Part shown: piece after piece, positions 47,001 to 56,799 of the stretch
Position numbering within the stretch: the stretch's first letter is position 1
Layout: each line of letters starts with the position of its first letter
Source of the DNA: Rhodeus uyekii
Lineage: Eukaryota > Chordata > Actinopteri > Cypriniformes > Acheilognathidae
Reading direction: 5' to 3'
Length of the DNA stretch: 64,000 nucleotides
Assembly: GCA_037043235.1 (NCBI GenBank)
Contig: JAWRVZ010000016.1
Coordinates: 5,687,001-5,751,000, forward strand
Program-made: the position numbers and the translations under genes
Notes under the pieces: model-generated
Told to the model about the DNA's origin: nothing
The model's input: the letters and a program-made list of their open reading frames with translations, nothing else
Databases searched by the model: none

Positions 47001-50000
47001 CCTCTACTAGTAGGTAAACCACCTGAGACTCTACTTTTAACTGGAACTCCCTTTCAAGTTGGAGTTGCAACCAAGAAATCCAACAACCTATTCTTCAGAA
47101 TCCAATATGGCTGCTCAGTGCATCAAATGTAGTGAAGCAGCAGCACTTCATTGTTTAATAGCACTTCTGCTTGTCTGTGCCTCAGGGTGTTCACACTTGT
47201 AGTTCTGTTCACTTTGTCCGGTGCTTAATAAGTCAAGTTGACTTGACTTAAGATGGTATTTTGACCACCCAAGAACTCACGAAGAGCTAATGTGCTCAAA
47301 CAGCGGCAGGAATATCCATCAAACAAACGAAGATCTGCTGCGAGGAGATACAGTTCTGATCCCAGTACCAAACTCTGATGGGCAACTATGATTATGATAC
47401 TTAAAACTATGATACTTTTTAGGGTCGCATCTTCTGACATCATGTACTGTTTTAGGTTCGCTTAAACGTCTTTCATCCGAGTTGCGTTCATATTTCAGAC
47501 AAAATGCACCAGGAGTTCGTTTGGAAGCGGACAAAGACCCATATTTCCAGTGGTCTCGGTCTGCTTGTTTGGTGTACACCAGGGTTCGGATGGCAGCGTT
47601 CACACTTCAAACGAACCGTACTAACAGAGCAATCGCACCTGAGTTTGTTTTAATTGAACCAAACAAGGCAAGTGTGAACACACCCTCAAACTCAGTGATG
47701 CACACAGAACCATCCAACTGTTTGTAGGCAAAAAACATCTTTGTGCGTTTGTATTCCAAAAAAAGCAAGCACAGCAAAGGTTTGCCTGGACACTTCAATC
47801 CTCGCGTTCCAACCTGTTCAAAGGAATGCAGTCAGCTTGAGTATGACGTCATTCCCAGCACCAAAATCCCTCTTCTGAGGTAAATGGAAGGCAGCAATAG
47901 GTGCCGTCCCAAATGACAATTCATATGCACTTTCGGTCTTGAGGACGGTCATCAACGGTTTCTGCGTGCACATATAGACTGTAGGGTGTCCCATTTGTCA
48001 TTTTAGGTTCATGAAGGTGCTCACAAGCACCCCTTTGCCATCAATATGCGCTCTCGATGCACACTTATGCACTGAATCGAGCTCTGCAGAGACTTCTTCC
48101 CCGAAAGTTGAAGCGACATTATGTTACGAACGTGGGGACTCGCGAGAAGACCACGTGTTTAGGGTGCCATTTGGGACAGGGCCTTAGTGTTACCCAGGGC
48201 AATGACAGTCACATGAACACTTAGCAAAAGAGATGGAATAACCAGATATCGGTCTGTGATTTGTGCTCAACAGAGGATATCAAAATATCTGCAAAGGGAG
48301 CCTTGACTCTCACAGGATGTTTATGTCTGTCATGGTGTATCTGTAGGAAGTCGCAGAACACAGCCACTTCACTAGCAATACTTGTTTTGTACAATGACAC
48401 CAGAGAGCACCAAATCAAGCAGAGGCTGCCCACAATAACACCTTAGACTTACTCCACATGACAATCTAAATAAATCCCTTCGGTGCAATTCAACCACTGT
48501 CCGTTTGGTCAAATTCTTAAGGAAACAAGGAGGGGGTATCATTATAGTGGCGACATATTCTACGTAGTTTTGTGGTTGTAGTGTGAATAGTGTTCAGACT
48601 GAAAAATACATTGAGGCGTAGTGCACTGTAAGTGCAACCAAAAAAAAAAAAAAAGGGAATGTCAGACTTTATGCACTCAAGTCGCAGATTTGATTTGGTA
48701 AGAAAACAAATGGTCAGACCAAACTAAATTACTTCAGTCAAAACATCAACACACAACAAGTCTAATGTTTATGAGGCTTGTCAATCTACAAGGCTATAGC
48801 AAAGACTCTCAGTTAATCTACTCCAGCAAATAACAAGTGTCATCCACTCATAGTTTCCACTATGGATCCAAACACCCATGCAATCTCATTCCTAAATGAA
48901 AGCGATTTGCCCATATCTATTAAAATCACGCTAGAACGTTCAAATTTGTGCTGATCCAGAGAGAGCAGTTGGTTGTCATATATAGGTATGAATCAGCTCC
49001 ACAAACAGTCTTTTCAACCACACCGTATTATTGTCATAGTCTTGTCGCGTCTGTCATATCCGGGTTCCTTTATGTATCTTCCAGGTCCTACACGCTCCCG
49101 TCTCTGTCTAATCACTTCCCAAGTCTCGTCAGCTGGCTCCAATCCCATGTTTGTCCTTAAATACCCTCCTGTGCTCCTTTGTCTTGGTCAGTTGTGAACA
49201 TTTCCATGTCTGTGTGAGTCGAGTGTGGATGTCTCCCTGTTTTCAGAGTTCTTTCTCTTCTCCGGATGTGCCGTTTCAATTATATTTAAAGTGTTTTTGG
49301 TTTGCTTTTTTGAAAAAAAAAAAAAAAAAAAAAAGAGATTTCAGTTTGGATCTTGTTCTCCGCATCCTGTCTCCACATTGCACTTGTTCCCCAGTGCATT
49401 ACAGTTATATTTATTGTTAAGTACAGGAATTAGACTTTAAATTTGAATATAAACACTGAGGTCTTAAAATTGAGGAATTCCCCTTTTAAAAGTAACTTGC
49501 CACTTCAAATAACGATAAGATAATTGTATCCATTACATCATTCCAACACCACTGTTAAAAACGTATTTGTAATTGTATAATTGATTCAAGAGACTCGTTC
49601 AGTAATGCCGATTTATCCAGTAAAGAAACAAGTGAAGTATTTGAGTGAGTCGTTGAATCATTCACTCAAAACTATTTTTCTTTCATTAATTTAAATGAAC
49701 AAAATCACGATTTTATTAAATAAGCGTGATTCTCAATTTATCTAGAATCATAAAGTTGTAAATATACATGTGGTAAAATTGGGATTTTCTTTGAGGACCG
49801 ATCTTTACGAGTTAGGGAGAAACGTGGTGGCATACACAATATAAATACATTTAGATATTTAGCAGTGACATTGTTAGCCTTTTTTTTTTATTTCAACAGC
49901 ATAAGCTAACTGCCAGCATAAAATACAACAGCATTGTAATATAACAATCAAATATATAATAATAAAGTTTACAGTAAAAATAAACCAAAACACACCTGAT

Positions 50001-53000
50001 GCACATTCTTTGCTCTCCACAAAAAACCGATGCAAATTAATTGGAAACTTTTATTTTCGGTCACATCTGCTTCCCATTATTACACAACAGCATTTCCTTT
50101 ACCTCAATCTTTAAAACAGCACCATTCATTGTTTTAAGTGACTGTGATCTAATCCTGCCAAAGACCTTTTGTTCCTGAAAAGGGTAAAAGCAACGCAACA
50201 AGCCATGACACCCTTGGTTTTTTAAAATCATGTCTTGGCACACATTTGCCTGGTTGCAATTTCCACCACATCCAATACTGGTTTTATGGTTAGTTTTCAA
50301 TCCTTATTCTGACTCCATTTATTTCACTGGGAAAAAAATGTCAGCATAATCTTTCAGCAATGCCAGCTAACCGCACATGGTCCACCCAAAACATGGCTTG
50401 TTTCAATGGTTACGGAAGCCATCCAAAAATGAGTCAGGAAGAATTGTCAATGTTTTGTTAAGAATAAGTTAGGGGGGCAATGTTTAAAAGATTACACAGT
50501 ATGTGGAAAAAAGAAAATCCAAAGAGCTTTAGGACAAAGTAGATCATAAATGTTCACAGTTGTTTGTTTTTCCTCTGTTTGTGCCATTCACATGCTGTAA
50601 AATGAATTTACTGAATATTCTCGAACATTAGTATCTATACTGTAACACTTCATAGTGAACAAGAGTACAAACTTATGTATCTCTGATGCAACACAATAGT
50701 CACTGGTGCCTGTGATAAAGTAATCTATTTTTTTTTTTTATATATAATTCTGATATTTTTCTTTTGCAACAAGTACATTGCTTGTTTTGTAAAGTTCAGG
50801 GGTCTCATTTATAAAACTGTGCGTAGGATCATTACTAAAAGTTTACGTGCGCTCAAAAGCCAAAAGTGCCATACGGCAAAAAATATTCAGATTTATAAAA
50901 CCGTGTGTATGCACACCTGTCAGGAACATTCACTTTATAAATCGCAGATGTCAAGGGTCAAAGTTTGCTTAAATGTGCACACATTCTCCCGTCACGTTGT
51001 TTTTTATAGATCACAACCTTTGCGTGGAAACTGGCGTACGTACGTTTCCAGTCCCGTTTTGTGCGTACGCACGCTTTATAAATGAGACCCCAGGGGTTTA
51101 ATTGTTCTGCTGACACATTGTCCCACGCTGAATTCCCAGTAAATCCGTTATTGTTGTAAATTACTGCTAAACCCTTGCAATTTTTTGAGTGCTATACTTA
51201 GTTGTCTTGGAGGCCTGTTGCAATTGTGAGACAAAATTTATTCGGCACCACAACGATGCAGGCTAATTATGCTGATGTACAGCCAACCATTAGAGCTAAA
51301 AACTTACGTAACACCACACTCTTTACAAAGTGAGACCTGACCAGGTTGCAATAATGCTTTGATTGGATGGCCCAGACAAAGCAAACCATCTGAAAACTTA
51401 ACAGAAGGCCCCGAAGAACAGTCTCGTATCGGGTATGTGAGAAACACGACTACTCCGCACAGTCTCTCTTCACAGGCTGCTCTTGGCAGTGCATCTAAAG
51501 CTTCCAGTCTTCCTGGTGGAAAGTGGCAGCCCATGCAAGAGGGGTCTGGGAGAGGAAGTGGAGGTCAGAGGCAGGGAGTGGAGGAAGGAGGGCGAGCGGA
51601 GTCAGGGCAGAGACTGGGCATCCTGCCTGGAACCTGTGTTTGTTTCCAGCAGCTGCCCATTTAGAACAAGTCCCACACTGTTTAAAGCTCAAGTATGTAA
51701 TTGTTAAAATACTTTCTCCTAGCTGAGCTTTAAATGCAGAGACGAGTATACACTGTAGAAAAAAAATTACATTAAAAACAAACAAACTGACAACTGTAGT
51801 TGCCAGAACTTTAATTTTAAAATACAGTAGCAACATTTTAGGTTTTACAGACTGATCTTTTCCCATGTTATATAAAATTTTTTTTTTCTTCATTTTTTAC
51901 ATAATATAACAACCTACTGAAGTATTAAAACCTTGGTCAAGATCTTGTGTTGACGATGCAAGAGTCCATGACTCTGTAAAGTCTCCTCCAGCACATCCCA
52001 AAAACTTTCAGTGAATTTAAGGTCTGGACTTAACAAAATAGATGTTCAATCCATTATCTAGACTCTTAAAAATGTGCCTAATTAAATCTAAACACAACTT
52101 AATTTTTTTTTTGAAGCTTCTAGTTCATCACAAGAAGATTCAGTAAATACTAGTGTCTACAAGATGCTTAATGTTATACGAACACAAATCATGTTGACAC
52201 ACACTAAAATAATGCGTAACATAAAATCCTAAGTCAATATGAAACCAGATGAGGAGAAACGGTTATTACAAATGTGAATCATCACACAGGGAATTTTGGG
52301 ATTGTCAATTTACCAGGAAGTTTTTCACTTCTAAAAATGTTTACATTTACAAAATTAAAAGAATAACATTAGACTTATTAAAGTTTCTCATCATACAAGG
52401 GAACCAGTTATGATAGCATTTGTATAATCTTTATTACCATTAACATTAAGATGACATTTTTACTTTTCACAGTGATTGTTTGGATTTGTAAGTCGCTTCA
52501 TCTGAAAATTGTAAACATGCACAGACGAAGAAATTAATTTGGGATGCGATTACACGTTTTACTTGAACCAATTTTAAACGAGTGGACTGTTCAGGAAACC
52601 TGTTTGAAAAACAAACAATTTTTTAAAAATTTTGGGGGTTGCTTAATTGACAGTTCAACTTCAAGAAAAAGTACACAAATATTGTGAATTATCAAAGTCA
52701 TCAGATTATTTTTTTTAAATTATTATTGGGTGAACCACACCTTTACAAAATTTGGTAACACCATTTTATAGTGTCCTTGTTACACGTTACACGTTAGTAT
52801 TGCAGTAATTATCCATAGTAATTGCATACAAAAACCTGAACCAAACTTAATCCTAATCTAACCCTATATTAAGTAAATGCACGCAGTTAATATTACTCCA
52901 TGCTTAAATGTTTAATTAGACTGTAACAAAGACGAATTAATATAAAGTGTAACCCAAAATGTATACAGCAACACCTTGAGATCCAAACATACGAATATTC

Positions 53001-56000
53001 CGAGATACGAGTAAGCCTTCGAGCTAATTTTTGCTTTGAGATACGAGTAAATATTTGAGATACGAGCAGCTTACAGATGCCGACGCTAGGTGTTCAAACA
53101 CTCAGAGCGGCTCAAGCCGCCTCATTCATGGGGTAATTGCATATGATCTCCACTAGAGGACACCGAGTGATTCACGAATATTCACGAAACGGATACTTTT
53201 TTTTCTATTATTTCTTATGGGAAAAATTAAAAATTTGAGTTACGAGCAATTCGAGTTACGAGCTCAGTTCTGGAACGCATTATGCTCGTATCTCAAGGTA
53301 TTACTGTATAATGAGTGAGTACATCATAAATCCATCTTGCAAACCATGTTTTTGTTATCCTGAATCAGATTACGCCTATAATTAGCGTTTATATTTAGAC
53401 TATTTTAGACTGGGTGGGACTCCAAACGCTCAGTACCTGAGTATCTTGTCATAGTAGCTCTGGCTGGTTCTGCAAGACACATGCAGTTTGGTTTATTAAC
53501 TGCAAGAGCACCAAAAGTTACATAAGTGAGTTTTTTCTATCTGATCTGACTTTCAAACTTTTTACTGATGAACCCTAGTCAGAAATATTAAACTTGTTTG
53601 GAGTAAAACCAGTTCACGTAGACGTTAGGTCATGAAGTGCATTTTGGTGCACCTTGCACAACTAAACTAACAGCAGCCACATAATCATTAAATGAGGCAA
53701 GAATTAGGTTTCAGGTCAGTTCAGTGCCACAGTGAAGATCTAAATACGGTTACTGTCCTGAGAAAAGAGTTGCATTCAATACATTTTCCTAACATGTTGT
53801 AGGTCCACTGTCTTATACATGCAACAAAGAAAATAGAGCACAATTGCATAATACCGATATTCACAAAAACATTCCCTGTTGTCTCTCTGGCTCAGTGACA
53901 AAACAACTGAACAAAGGACACCCAACTCATATTACAGCATGTTGATATGTTCAGATCAAAGCAGACAAAGCAGGTGCAGAAGATGTGTGTGTGTGTGAAG
54001 CATGCTAGAAAACGAAAGTAAGCGATCTTGTAACCCGAACCCTAAGGAGTGTAGATTTGGTTGTGCTTTGCATGCATCTGAAGCAACAGTTAGAGAGAGA
54101 AAAAAAAAACGTAAGCGCCTTGGCTATTTGGTGGAGATTGAAATGTTGTGGTTATGCTGGTGGGAACTGAAAGTAATGCGCCTGGACGACACTAGTGTCA
54201 CCACCTGCTCATCTCCGATTAGACATACTTGTCACTATGACCACGCTAAATATATGATCCCAGGACTTTAGAGATACTGGCTGCTGTGTGTTTTTCTTCA
54301 GAGAGGACATTTCAAAGAGGAATGAGTGTTGAGTTTTAAGAGCCACATTAGGGGATCTTTACATCTTAATAGTTTAGAATACGAGGGACAAAAAAAAGGA
54401 TTACTACTGCTTTAAGAGGACCCTTAGAAATAAATTAACCATAGCCGATTAACCATTAAAGTAATTCATACATACCAAAATGTTTTGGTCCCACTGCAAA
54501 TGTGCTGAACTGAGAAATTCACCCATGCAAACAGTGTCATCAGCAGTATAGACAAAGAATGCAGGTCACTTAGGATATTAATGAATGATGTGCTGTAGAA
54601 AAGTCTGAAGGGAGCTTATCGATTGATTGATTGTTTTCAGGGATTGTGTTTAATGTGTCTAACGGGGCCATTAGTTCAATGACAGCTAGTCTCCTCTTAC
54701 AATAAAGTCTAGGTGATCCCTCACGTCACAGCTTTTATAATGTGTATTCATCTAAGAATATACCTGTATCCCAGCACGGTGAAACAGTTTTGCAATACAT
54801 TACAATAAGTATATTGTATTGTATAATGAATTATTTTTACATAAAAGTTAAAGACACCATATATAAAGTGGGACCAACTGCATGGGTGTTCATTTTATGT
54901 GAACTGTATTGTCTGGATTTATAACCTCAAACGTTCTCGCTGAAGCTCAAACGTTCTCGCTGAAGCTCAAACGTTCTCGCTGAAGCTCAAACGTTCTCGC
55001 TGAAGCTCAAACGTTCTCGCTGAAGCTCAAACGTTCTCGCTGAAGCTCAAACGTTCTCGCTGAAGCTCAAACGTTCTCGCTGAAGCTCAAACGTTCTCGC
55101 TGAAGCTCAAACGTTCTCGCTGAAGCTCAAACGTTCTCGCTGAAGCTCAAACGTTCTCGCTGAAGCTCAAACGTTCTCGCTGAAGCTCAAACGTTCTCGC
55201 TGAAGCTCAAACGTTCTCGCAAGAAACAATGAGAAACGTGATGAGAAACCAATGAGAAACGAATCTCATTGGTTCTTGCTGAAGCTCAAATGCTCTGCGT
55301 AACACGAGAACGAACCTCATTGGTTCTCGCTGAAGCTCAAATGCTCTGCGTAACACGAGAACGAACCTCATTGGTTCTTATTGAAGCTGAAACATGCTGA
55401 GTAACGAGAACGAACCTCATTGGTTCTTGCTGAAGCTCAAACGTTCTACGTAACACGAGAACGAACCTCATTGGTTCTCGCTGAAGCTCAAATGTGCTGA
55501 GTAACACGAGAATGAACGTCAGTGATTCTTTTTGAAATCCAAACGTTCTGCGTAACACGAGAACGAACCTCATTGGAAGGACAGAAAGCTCTCAGATATC
55601 ATTACAAATATTCAGAAGATAAACGTAAGTCTTACCGGTTTAGAACAATGACAGAATTAGTAAATGACAGAATTTTCTTGCATGAAAAGTCCCTTTAAAT
55701 ATCAAACTGAATCACATTTACTTTAAAAGAAAGTTGGTACGGTCTTGTTTTTCAATTGAAATCGATCTATTGTCTAAAAACAGTGGACAGACATCTTGTG
55801 TTAGTGAACTTAAGGACATCGATTGGTTTGAAATAAGTATCTGGGGTTAAAAAAAAAAGACTAAAAAGTGACATCAGTGCAATCTCCACTTGGTTTCATA
55901 ACACAACATTTATGCATCCAAACATCAATGCATTCCAACAAGAGAGCTCCGTTTAATGGATTTGATTTATAGGAATATTTAAATATGCAAGCACTGAATA

Positions 56001-56562
56001 ACCCAAACGACCAACTTGCATGTTAATAACTTGTAGAGCGCCTTTGTTACACTTAAAGACGTTACCTGGATCTCTGCAGCTCCAGGGCAGAGTTGGCGAT
56101 CTGCCCTCCCTCTAAACAGCAGTAGTTCTGGTTGGACTGCCTGGCATAGGACACAGGCAGGATTCCCTGAGTGTAGGTCTGGAGTCTCCCTCTCGTAGCC
56201 GGTGGCACTGCTGAAAAGGGGGAGTTGAACACGGACTGGAGCACCTGAGCGCCGCACGCATCCCCCTCCGCATCCGCTGGAAGAGGAGGAGGAGGAGCAG
56301 CAGCAGCAGAGGCCATGAAACCTGCAGCTCGGGCACTGCTGAGAGCGGCCAATGCTTGCTGGCCCACTGCAGAAACCAGGCTCTGTCTAGTCCTCGAGCT
56401 GTCCTCGTCCTCGGGCTGATCCTCCCCGTCATCCTGCACGGGTCGTCCGTCCAGAGAGATGTTGCTGAGGAATGAGAGTGCAGCTTGTCTCCGTCGTGGA
56501 TCGATCACGCGCTTCCGTGTGTGTTCCAGACTGGAGTGCTTCATCTGCAGCGCGCTCGCCAT
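31687..56562 (-). CDS. cables1: cables1, Cdk5 and Abl enzyme substrate 1 (complete, 10 exons)
   Basis: Exons in gene order: 56562-56066, 45439-45368, 44603-44511, 43241-43164, 39920-39815, 37173-37020, 36654-36551, 34261-34155, 32564-32357, 31827-31687. All introns are GT-AG, phases agree, and the total is 1560 nt, coding for 519 residues plus TAG. In known relatives the protein is a CDK- and Abl-binding adaptor that promotes inhibitory/regulatory tyrosine phosphorylation of CDKs and acts as a growth suppressor. The N-terminus has the conserved RRRQAALSFLSNISLDGRP block and an Ala/Pro-rich low-complexity stretch. The middle carries QRSSLETLEDIEENAPLRR. The C-terminal part (about residue 375 on) is the cyclin-box-like domain (DDPQWPCGKHKRVLIF, FVYFEKLVLQGKLNKQNRKL). 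The protein is shorter than human (about 630 residues), mostly at the variable N-terminus. It converges tail to tail with npc1. Paralogue CABLES2 is less likely given the middle-region match recalled from CABLES1. Confidence 0.96.
32041..32317. mobile_element. pogo/Tigger-like MITE, deleted copy
   Basis: Shares CGGATTTTTC, CGGCAGCCGTATTG, ACGTGATTGGTTCCCGG and GAGCACGAGTGGATGTATCC with the full copy at 60313-60628 and ends CGAGGGATCACTG. The part present at 60556-60611 in the full copy is deleted here, with the break at a GAT shared by both sides. It lies 40 bp from cables1 exon 9. Confidence 0.75.
32357..32564 (-). CDS. cables1: cables1 exon 9
   Basis: Acceptor tgttctag, donor gtgagt. Encodes LKREIRKLAQDECGYEESTV, AMAFVYFEKLVLQGKLNKQN and RKLCTGACVLLAAKIGGDLK, ending HLID. 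This is the core of the cyclin-box-like fold. Confidence 0.97.
32674..33450. repeat. split MITE with inserted sequence
   Basis: Left piece CTCCTGGAGGGCCACAGCCC (from 32690) and right piece GATCAAACACACCTGAAGCA (about 33390) look like the two halves of the family at 26733. The 0.6 kb between, starting AAAGGTCCACTGAAGTGCCT, would be a later insertion. Boundaries are uncertain. Confidence 0.35.
34155..34261 (-). CDS. cables1: cables1 exon 8
   Basis: Acceptor ctttacag, donor gtaagg. Encodes TTVIEYVKPSDLKKDMNETF and KEKFPHIRLTLSKIR, part of the cyclin-box-like domain. Confidence 0.97.
35062..35635. mobile_element. hAT-like non-autonomous transposon with 8-bp TSD
   Basis: Element 35070-35627 starts CAGTGCTTCTCAATTATT and ends, reversed, CAGTGGTTCTCAAATAGT. 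The 8-bp ATATAAAC is present exactly on both sides (35062-35069, 35628-35635). CAGTG..CACTG ends plus an 8-bp duplication are hAT hallmarks. The inner ends carry C-runs (GCGCCCCCCC). It lies in the cables1 intron between exons 7 and 8; no transposase is left. Confidence 0.9.
36551..36654 (-). CDS. cables1: cables1 exon 7 (start of cyclin-box-like domain)
   Basis: Acceptor tcatag, donor gtgagt. Encodes NELGDLRDYDPNLLDDPQWP and CGKHKRVLIFPSYM. DDPQWPCGKHKRVLIF is the family signature. Confidence 0.97.
36989..37019. repeat. (CA)15 microsatellite abutting cables1 exon 6
   Basis: Uninterrupted CA on the + strand. On the gene strand it is GTGTGT and begins exactly at the exon 6 boundary, supplying the splice donor. 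Confidence 0.95.
37020..37173 (-). CDS. cables1: cables1 exon 6, donor inside a (GT) repeat
   Basis: Acceptor tttgcag. Encodes TVSYTQFLYPTNVLGRRNTI, then DSTSSFSQSRNASHRSLSLA and RANSNQSSLDTG. The exon ends ACAG and the donor GT is the first unit of a 15-unit (GT) run on this strand (37019 down to 36989). Phase to exon 7 is correct, so this is very probably the real donor. Confidence 0.93.
37740..39530 (+). pseudogene. degraded L2-type LINE ORF2 in a cables1 intron (antisense to the gene)
   Basis: RT motifs are spread over several frames: DNYRPVSLQ near 38258, SGFKKGHSTETALLLVTEAL near 38350, LLDLSAAFDTV near 38452, IGVPQGSVLGPLLFSIY near 38571 and YADDTQLYLSF near 38673. Further C-terminal-like sequence runs to about 39530. 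Many frameshifts and stops make it older or more decayed than the LINE at 20370. The 5' boundary is uncertain. Confidence 0.8.
39815..39920 (-). CDS. cables1: cables1 exon 5
   Basis: Acceptor ctggcag, donor gtgagt. Encodes DVKAESGRQRHPSGGISAKE and MVIGLEGVELGADGK. The EGVELGADGK end is diagnostic for CABLES1. Confidence 0.95.
40531..40564. repeat. (TTA)11 microsatellite
   Basis: Trinucleotide run in a cables1 intron. The surrounding intron 39921-43163 is AT-rich with no gene. At 42430-42530 there is a teleost-type repeat piece (TCTATTGGTCAGTCAAACAG, ACACCATTGGCTGAG). Confidence 0.9.
43164..43241 (-). CDS. cables1: cables1 exon 4
   Basis: Acceptor tttatag, donor gtatgt. Encodes IVLISGRRSFYSVFSVLPYR and DCSQT. 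At 78 nt it is easy to miss without homology, but phase and sequence fit both neighbours. Confidence 0.94.
43986..44025. repeat. (CT)n(AC)n compound microsatellite
   Basis: CT run of about 14 units followed by AC units, in cables1 intron 3. Confidence 0.95.
44045..44270. mobile_element. MITE with about 45-bp inverted ends
   Basis: ACGTGTTTCTGG..TGATCCTGGAACAACATTTC on the left pairs with GAAATGTTGTTCCAGGATCA..CCCAGGAACGTGT on the right. The inner 20 bp of the arms are identical. It lies 240 bp from cables1 exon 3. Confidence 0.65.
44511..44603 (-). CDS. cables1: cables1 exon 3
   Basis: Acceptor atctag, donor gtattc. Encodes CRTLSGSPRPKSFKKVHFIK and NIRQHDMRNG. A 226-bp inverted-repeat element lies 240 bp downstream in the next intron. 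Confidence 0.95.
44930..45000 (+). mobile_element. L2-type LINE tail, short
   Basis: TCTGTAAAGCTACTTTGAAA, CAATG and AAAAGCGCTACATAAATTAG, ending near CTCGACTT. Only the last 70 bp of an L2 tail are present. Confidence 0.65.
45368..45439 (-). CDS. cables1: cables1 exon 2
   Basis: Acceptor tttgcag, donor gtacta. Encodes RRLISQRSSLETLEDIEENA and PLR, one of the most conserved CABLES1 segments. Its phase joins exactly to exon 1 (AG plus A) and exon 3. Confidence 0.95.
46785..46936 (-). repeat. tRNA-derived SINE, copy 3
   Basis: Same family and orientation as the copies at 12102 and 18016. This copy has the best-preserved B-box-like GGTTCGATCCC and CCTGTAGCTCGATCAGTAGA head. It lies in cables1 intron 1. 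Confidence 0.75.
47183..47689. mobile_element. MITE with AGGGTGTTCACACTTG ends
   Basis: Left end CAGGGTGTTCACACTTG; right end reversed GAGGGTGTGTTCACACTTG. About 507 bp in cables1 intron 1. No clean target duplication was found. It is related in part to 9640-9960. Confidence 0.6.
47900..48183. mobile_element. MITE with GTCCCAAATG ends
   Basis: Left GGTGCCGTCCCAAATGACA; right reversed GGCCCTGTCCCAAATGGCA. About 284 bp with no coding capacity, in cables1 intron 1. Confidence 0.6.
49033..49405 (+). repeat. possible solo LTR-like repeat
   Basis: From TGTCATATCCGGGTTCC to CCCCAGTGCATTACA, the ends have the TG..CA form. The inner part has CCTTAAATACCCTCC (possible promoter region) and a 20-plus A tract at 49313. 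No convincing target duplication was seen. Weak call. Confidence 0.25.
50799..51091. mobile_element. MITE with GGGGTCTCATTTATAAA ends
   Basis: GGGGTCTCATTTATAAA at 50799-50815 is exactly inverted at 51075-51091. Inner arms continue as GTGCGTA and TACGCAC. It is 293 bp in cables1 intron 1 and probably belongs to a widespread teleost MITE family. Confidence 0.75.
52754..52954. mobile_element. MITE with GGTAACAC ends
   Basis: Left GGTAACACCATTTTATAGTG and TCCTTGTTACA; right TGTAACAAAGACG and AAAGTGTAACC. The middle has CCTAATCTAACCCTA. It matches the fragment at 62951-63100. Confidence 0.65.
52966..53306. mobile_element. pogo/Tigger-like MITE (341 bp)
   Basis: Left CAGCAACACCTTGAGAT; right reversed CAGTAATACCTTGAGATACG; flanked by TA on both sides. 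Internal direct repeats of GAGATACGAG occur. It is in cables1 intron 1. Confidence 0.75.
53310..54920. other. cables1 intron 1 segment, nothing recognised
   Basis: No gene or clear element seen between the MITE and the minisatellite; short ORFs only. Confidence 0.45.
54927..55220. repeat. 20-bp minisatellite, 15 essentially perfect units
   Basis: Unit TGAAGCTCAAACGTTCTCGC repeated without visible change for 15 copies, with a 13-of-20 offset start. It sits in cables1 intron 1 about 850 bp after exon 1 in gene direction. Identity between units implies recent expansion. Confidence 0.97.
55221..55576. repeat. degenerate array of about 55-60 bp units next to the 20-bp minisatellite
   Basis: Units contain AACACGAGAACGAACCTCAT, TGGTTCTCGCTGAAGCTCAA and TGCTCTGCGTAACACG. 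Five to six imperfect copies. The last part of each unit is the source of the 20-bp repeat. CGAGAAC and GTTCTCG form inverted arms within each unit. Confidence 0.85.
56066..56562 (-). CDS. cables1: cables1 exon 1 with start codon
   Basis: ATG at 56562-56560; donor gtaacg just below 56066. Encodes MASALQMKHSSLEHTRKR, the RRRQAALSFLSNISLDGRP motif, an acidic stretch, an AAAAPPPPLP run, and ends NSALELQRSR. The ATG is the first in frame before the conserved block, but an earlier start in a separate upstream exon cannot be ruled out. Local sequence is GC-rich. Confidence 0.92.
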
Positions 56563-56706
56563 CGCGCGTGGGTCAGCGCAGAGGGTTCATGGGGATTGTT
56601 TAGATGCGGGGTGAAATTGGTGGTCAAAACGCCATGGCGTTGGCTTTTAAGAGCCTGCTGTGTTTTACTGTGAGTGAGTGAGTGTGTGTGTACAGAAAAG
56701 CTGGGT

Positions 56707-56712
56707 CACGTG
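56707..56712. promoter_or_regulatory. CACGTG E-box upstream of cables1
   Basis: GTCACGTG palindrome core 145 bp upstream of the cables1 ATG, with an inverted CCAAT box (ATTGG on the gene strand, 56748-56752) about 40 bp further upstream. The spacing suits a proximal promoter, but no TATA box or initiator was identified. Confidence 0.3.
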
Positions 56713-56799
56713 TGTGCAGTATTGTGGCAGCAGGAGCTTTGGTTTGACCAATGGGGATTCATTAGAGAGAGGCGGTGTCTAAAACCTCGTGCGTCGCCT

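Noticed and set aside
51304..51893. Overlapping ORFs on both strands in cables1 intron 1
   Set aside because: A GC-rich patch without recognisable protein content and with no splice sites fitting cables1 phases. Exon 1 joins exon 2 directly in frame.
55337..55573. 78-codon minus ORF with internal repeats
   Set aside because: It is the translation of the degenerate minisatellite; the periodic peptide follows from the DNA repeat.
54927..55576. CRISPR-like array
   Set aside because: The 20-bp units are directly adjacent with no unique spacers, and the context is a vertebrate intron.
56062..56432. Alternative minus frames over cables1 exon 1
   Set aside because: They are open because of high GC. 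The frame starting at 56562 holds the conserved CABLES1 block and joins exon 2 in phase.
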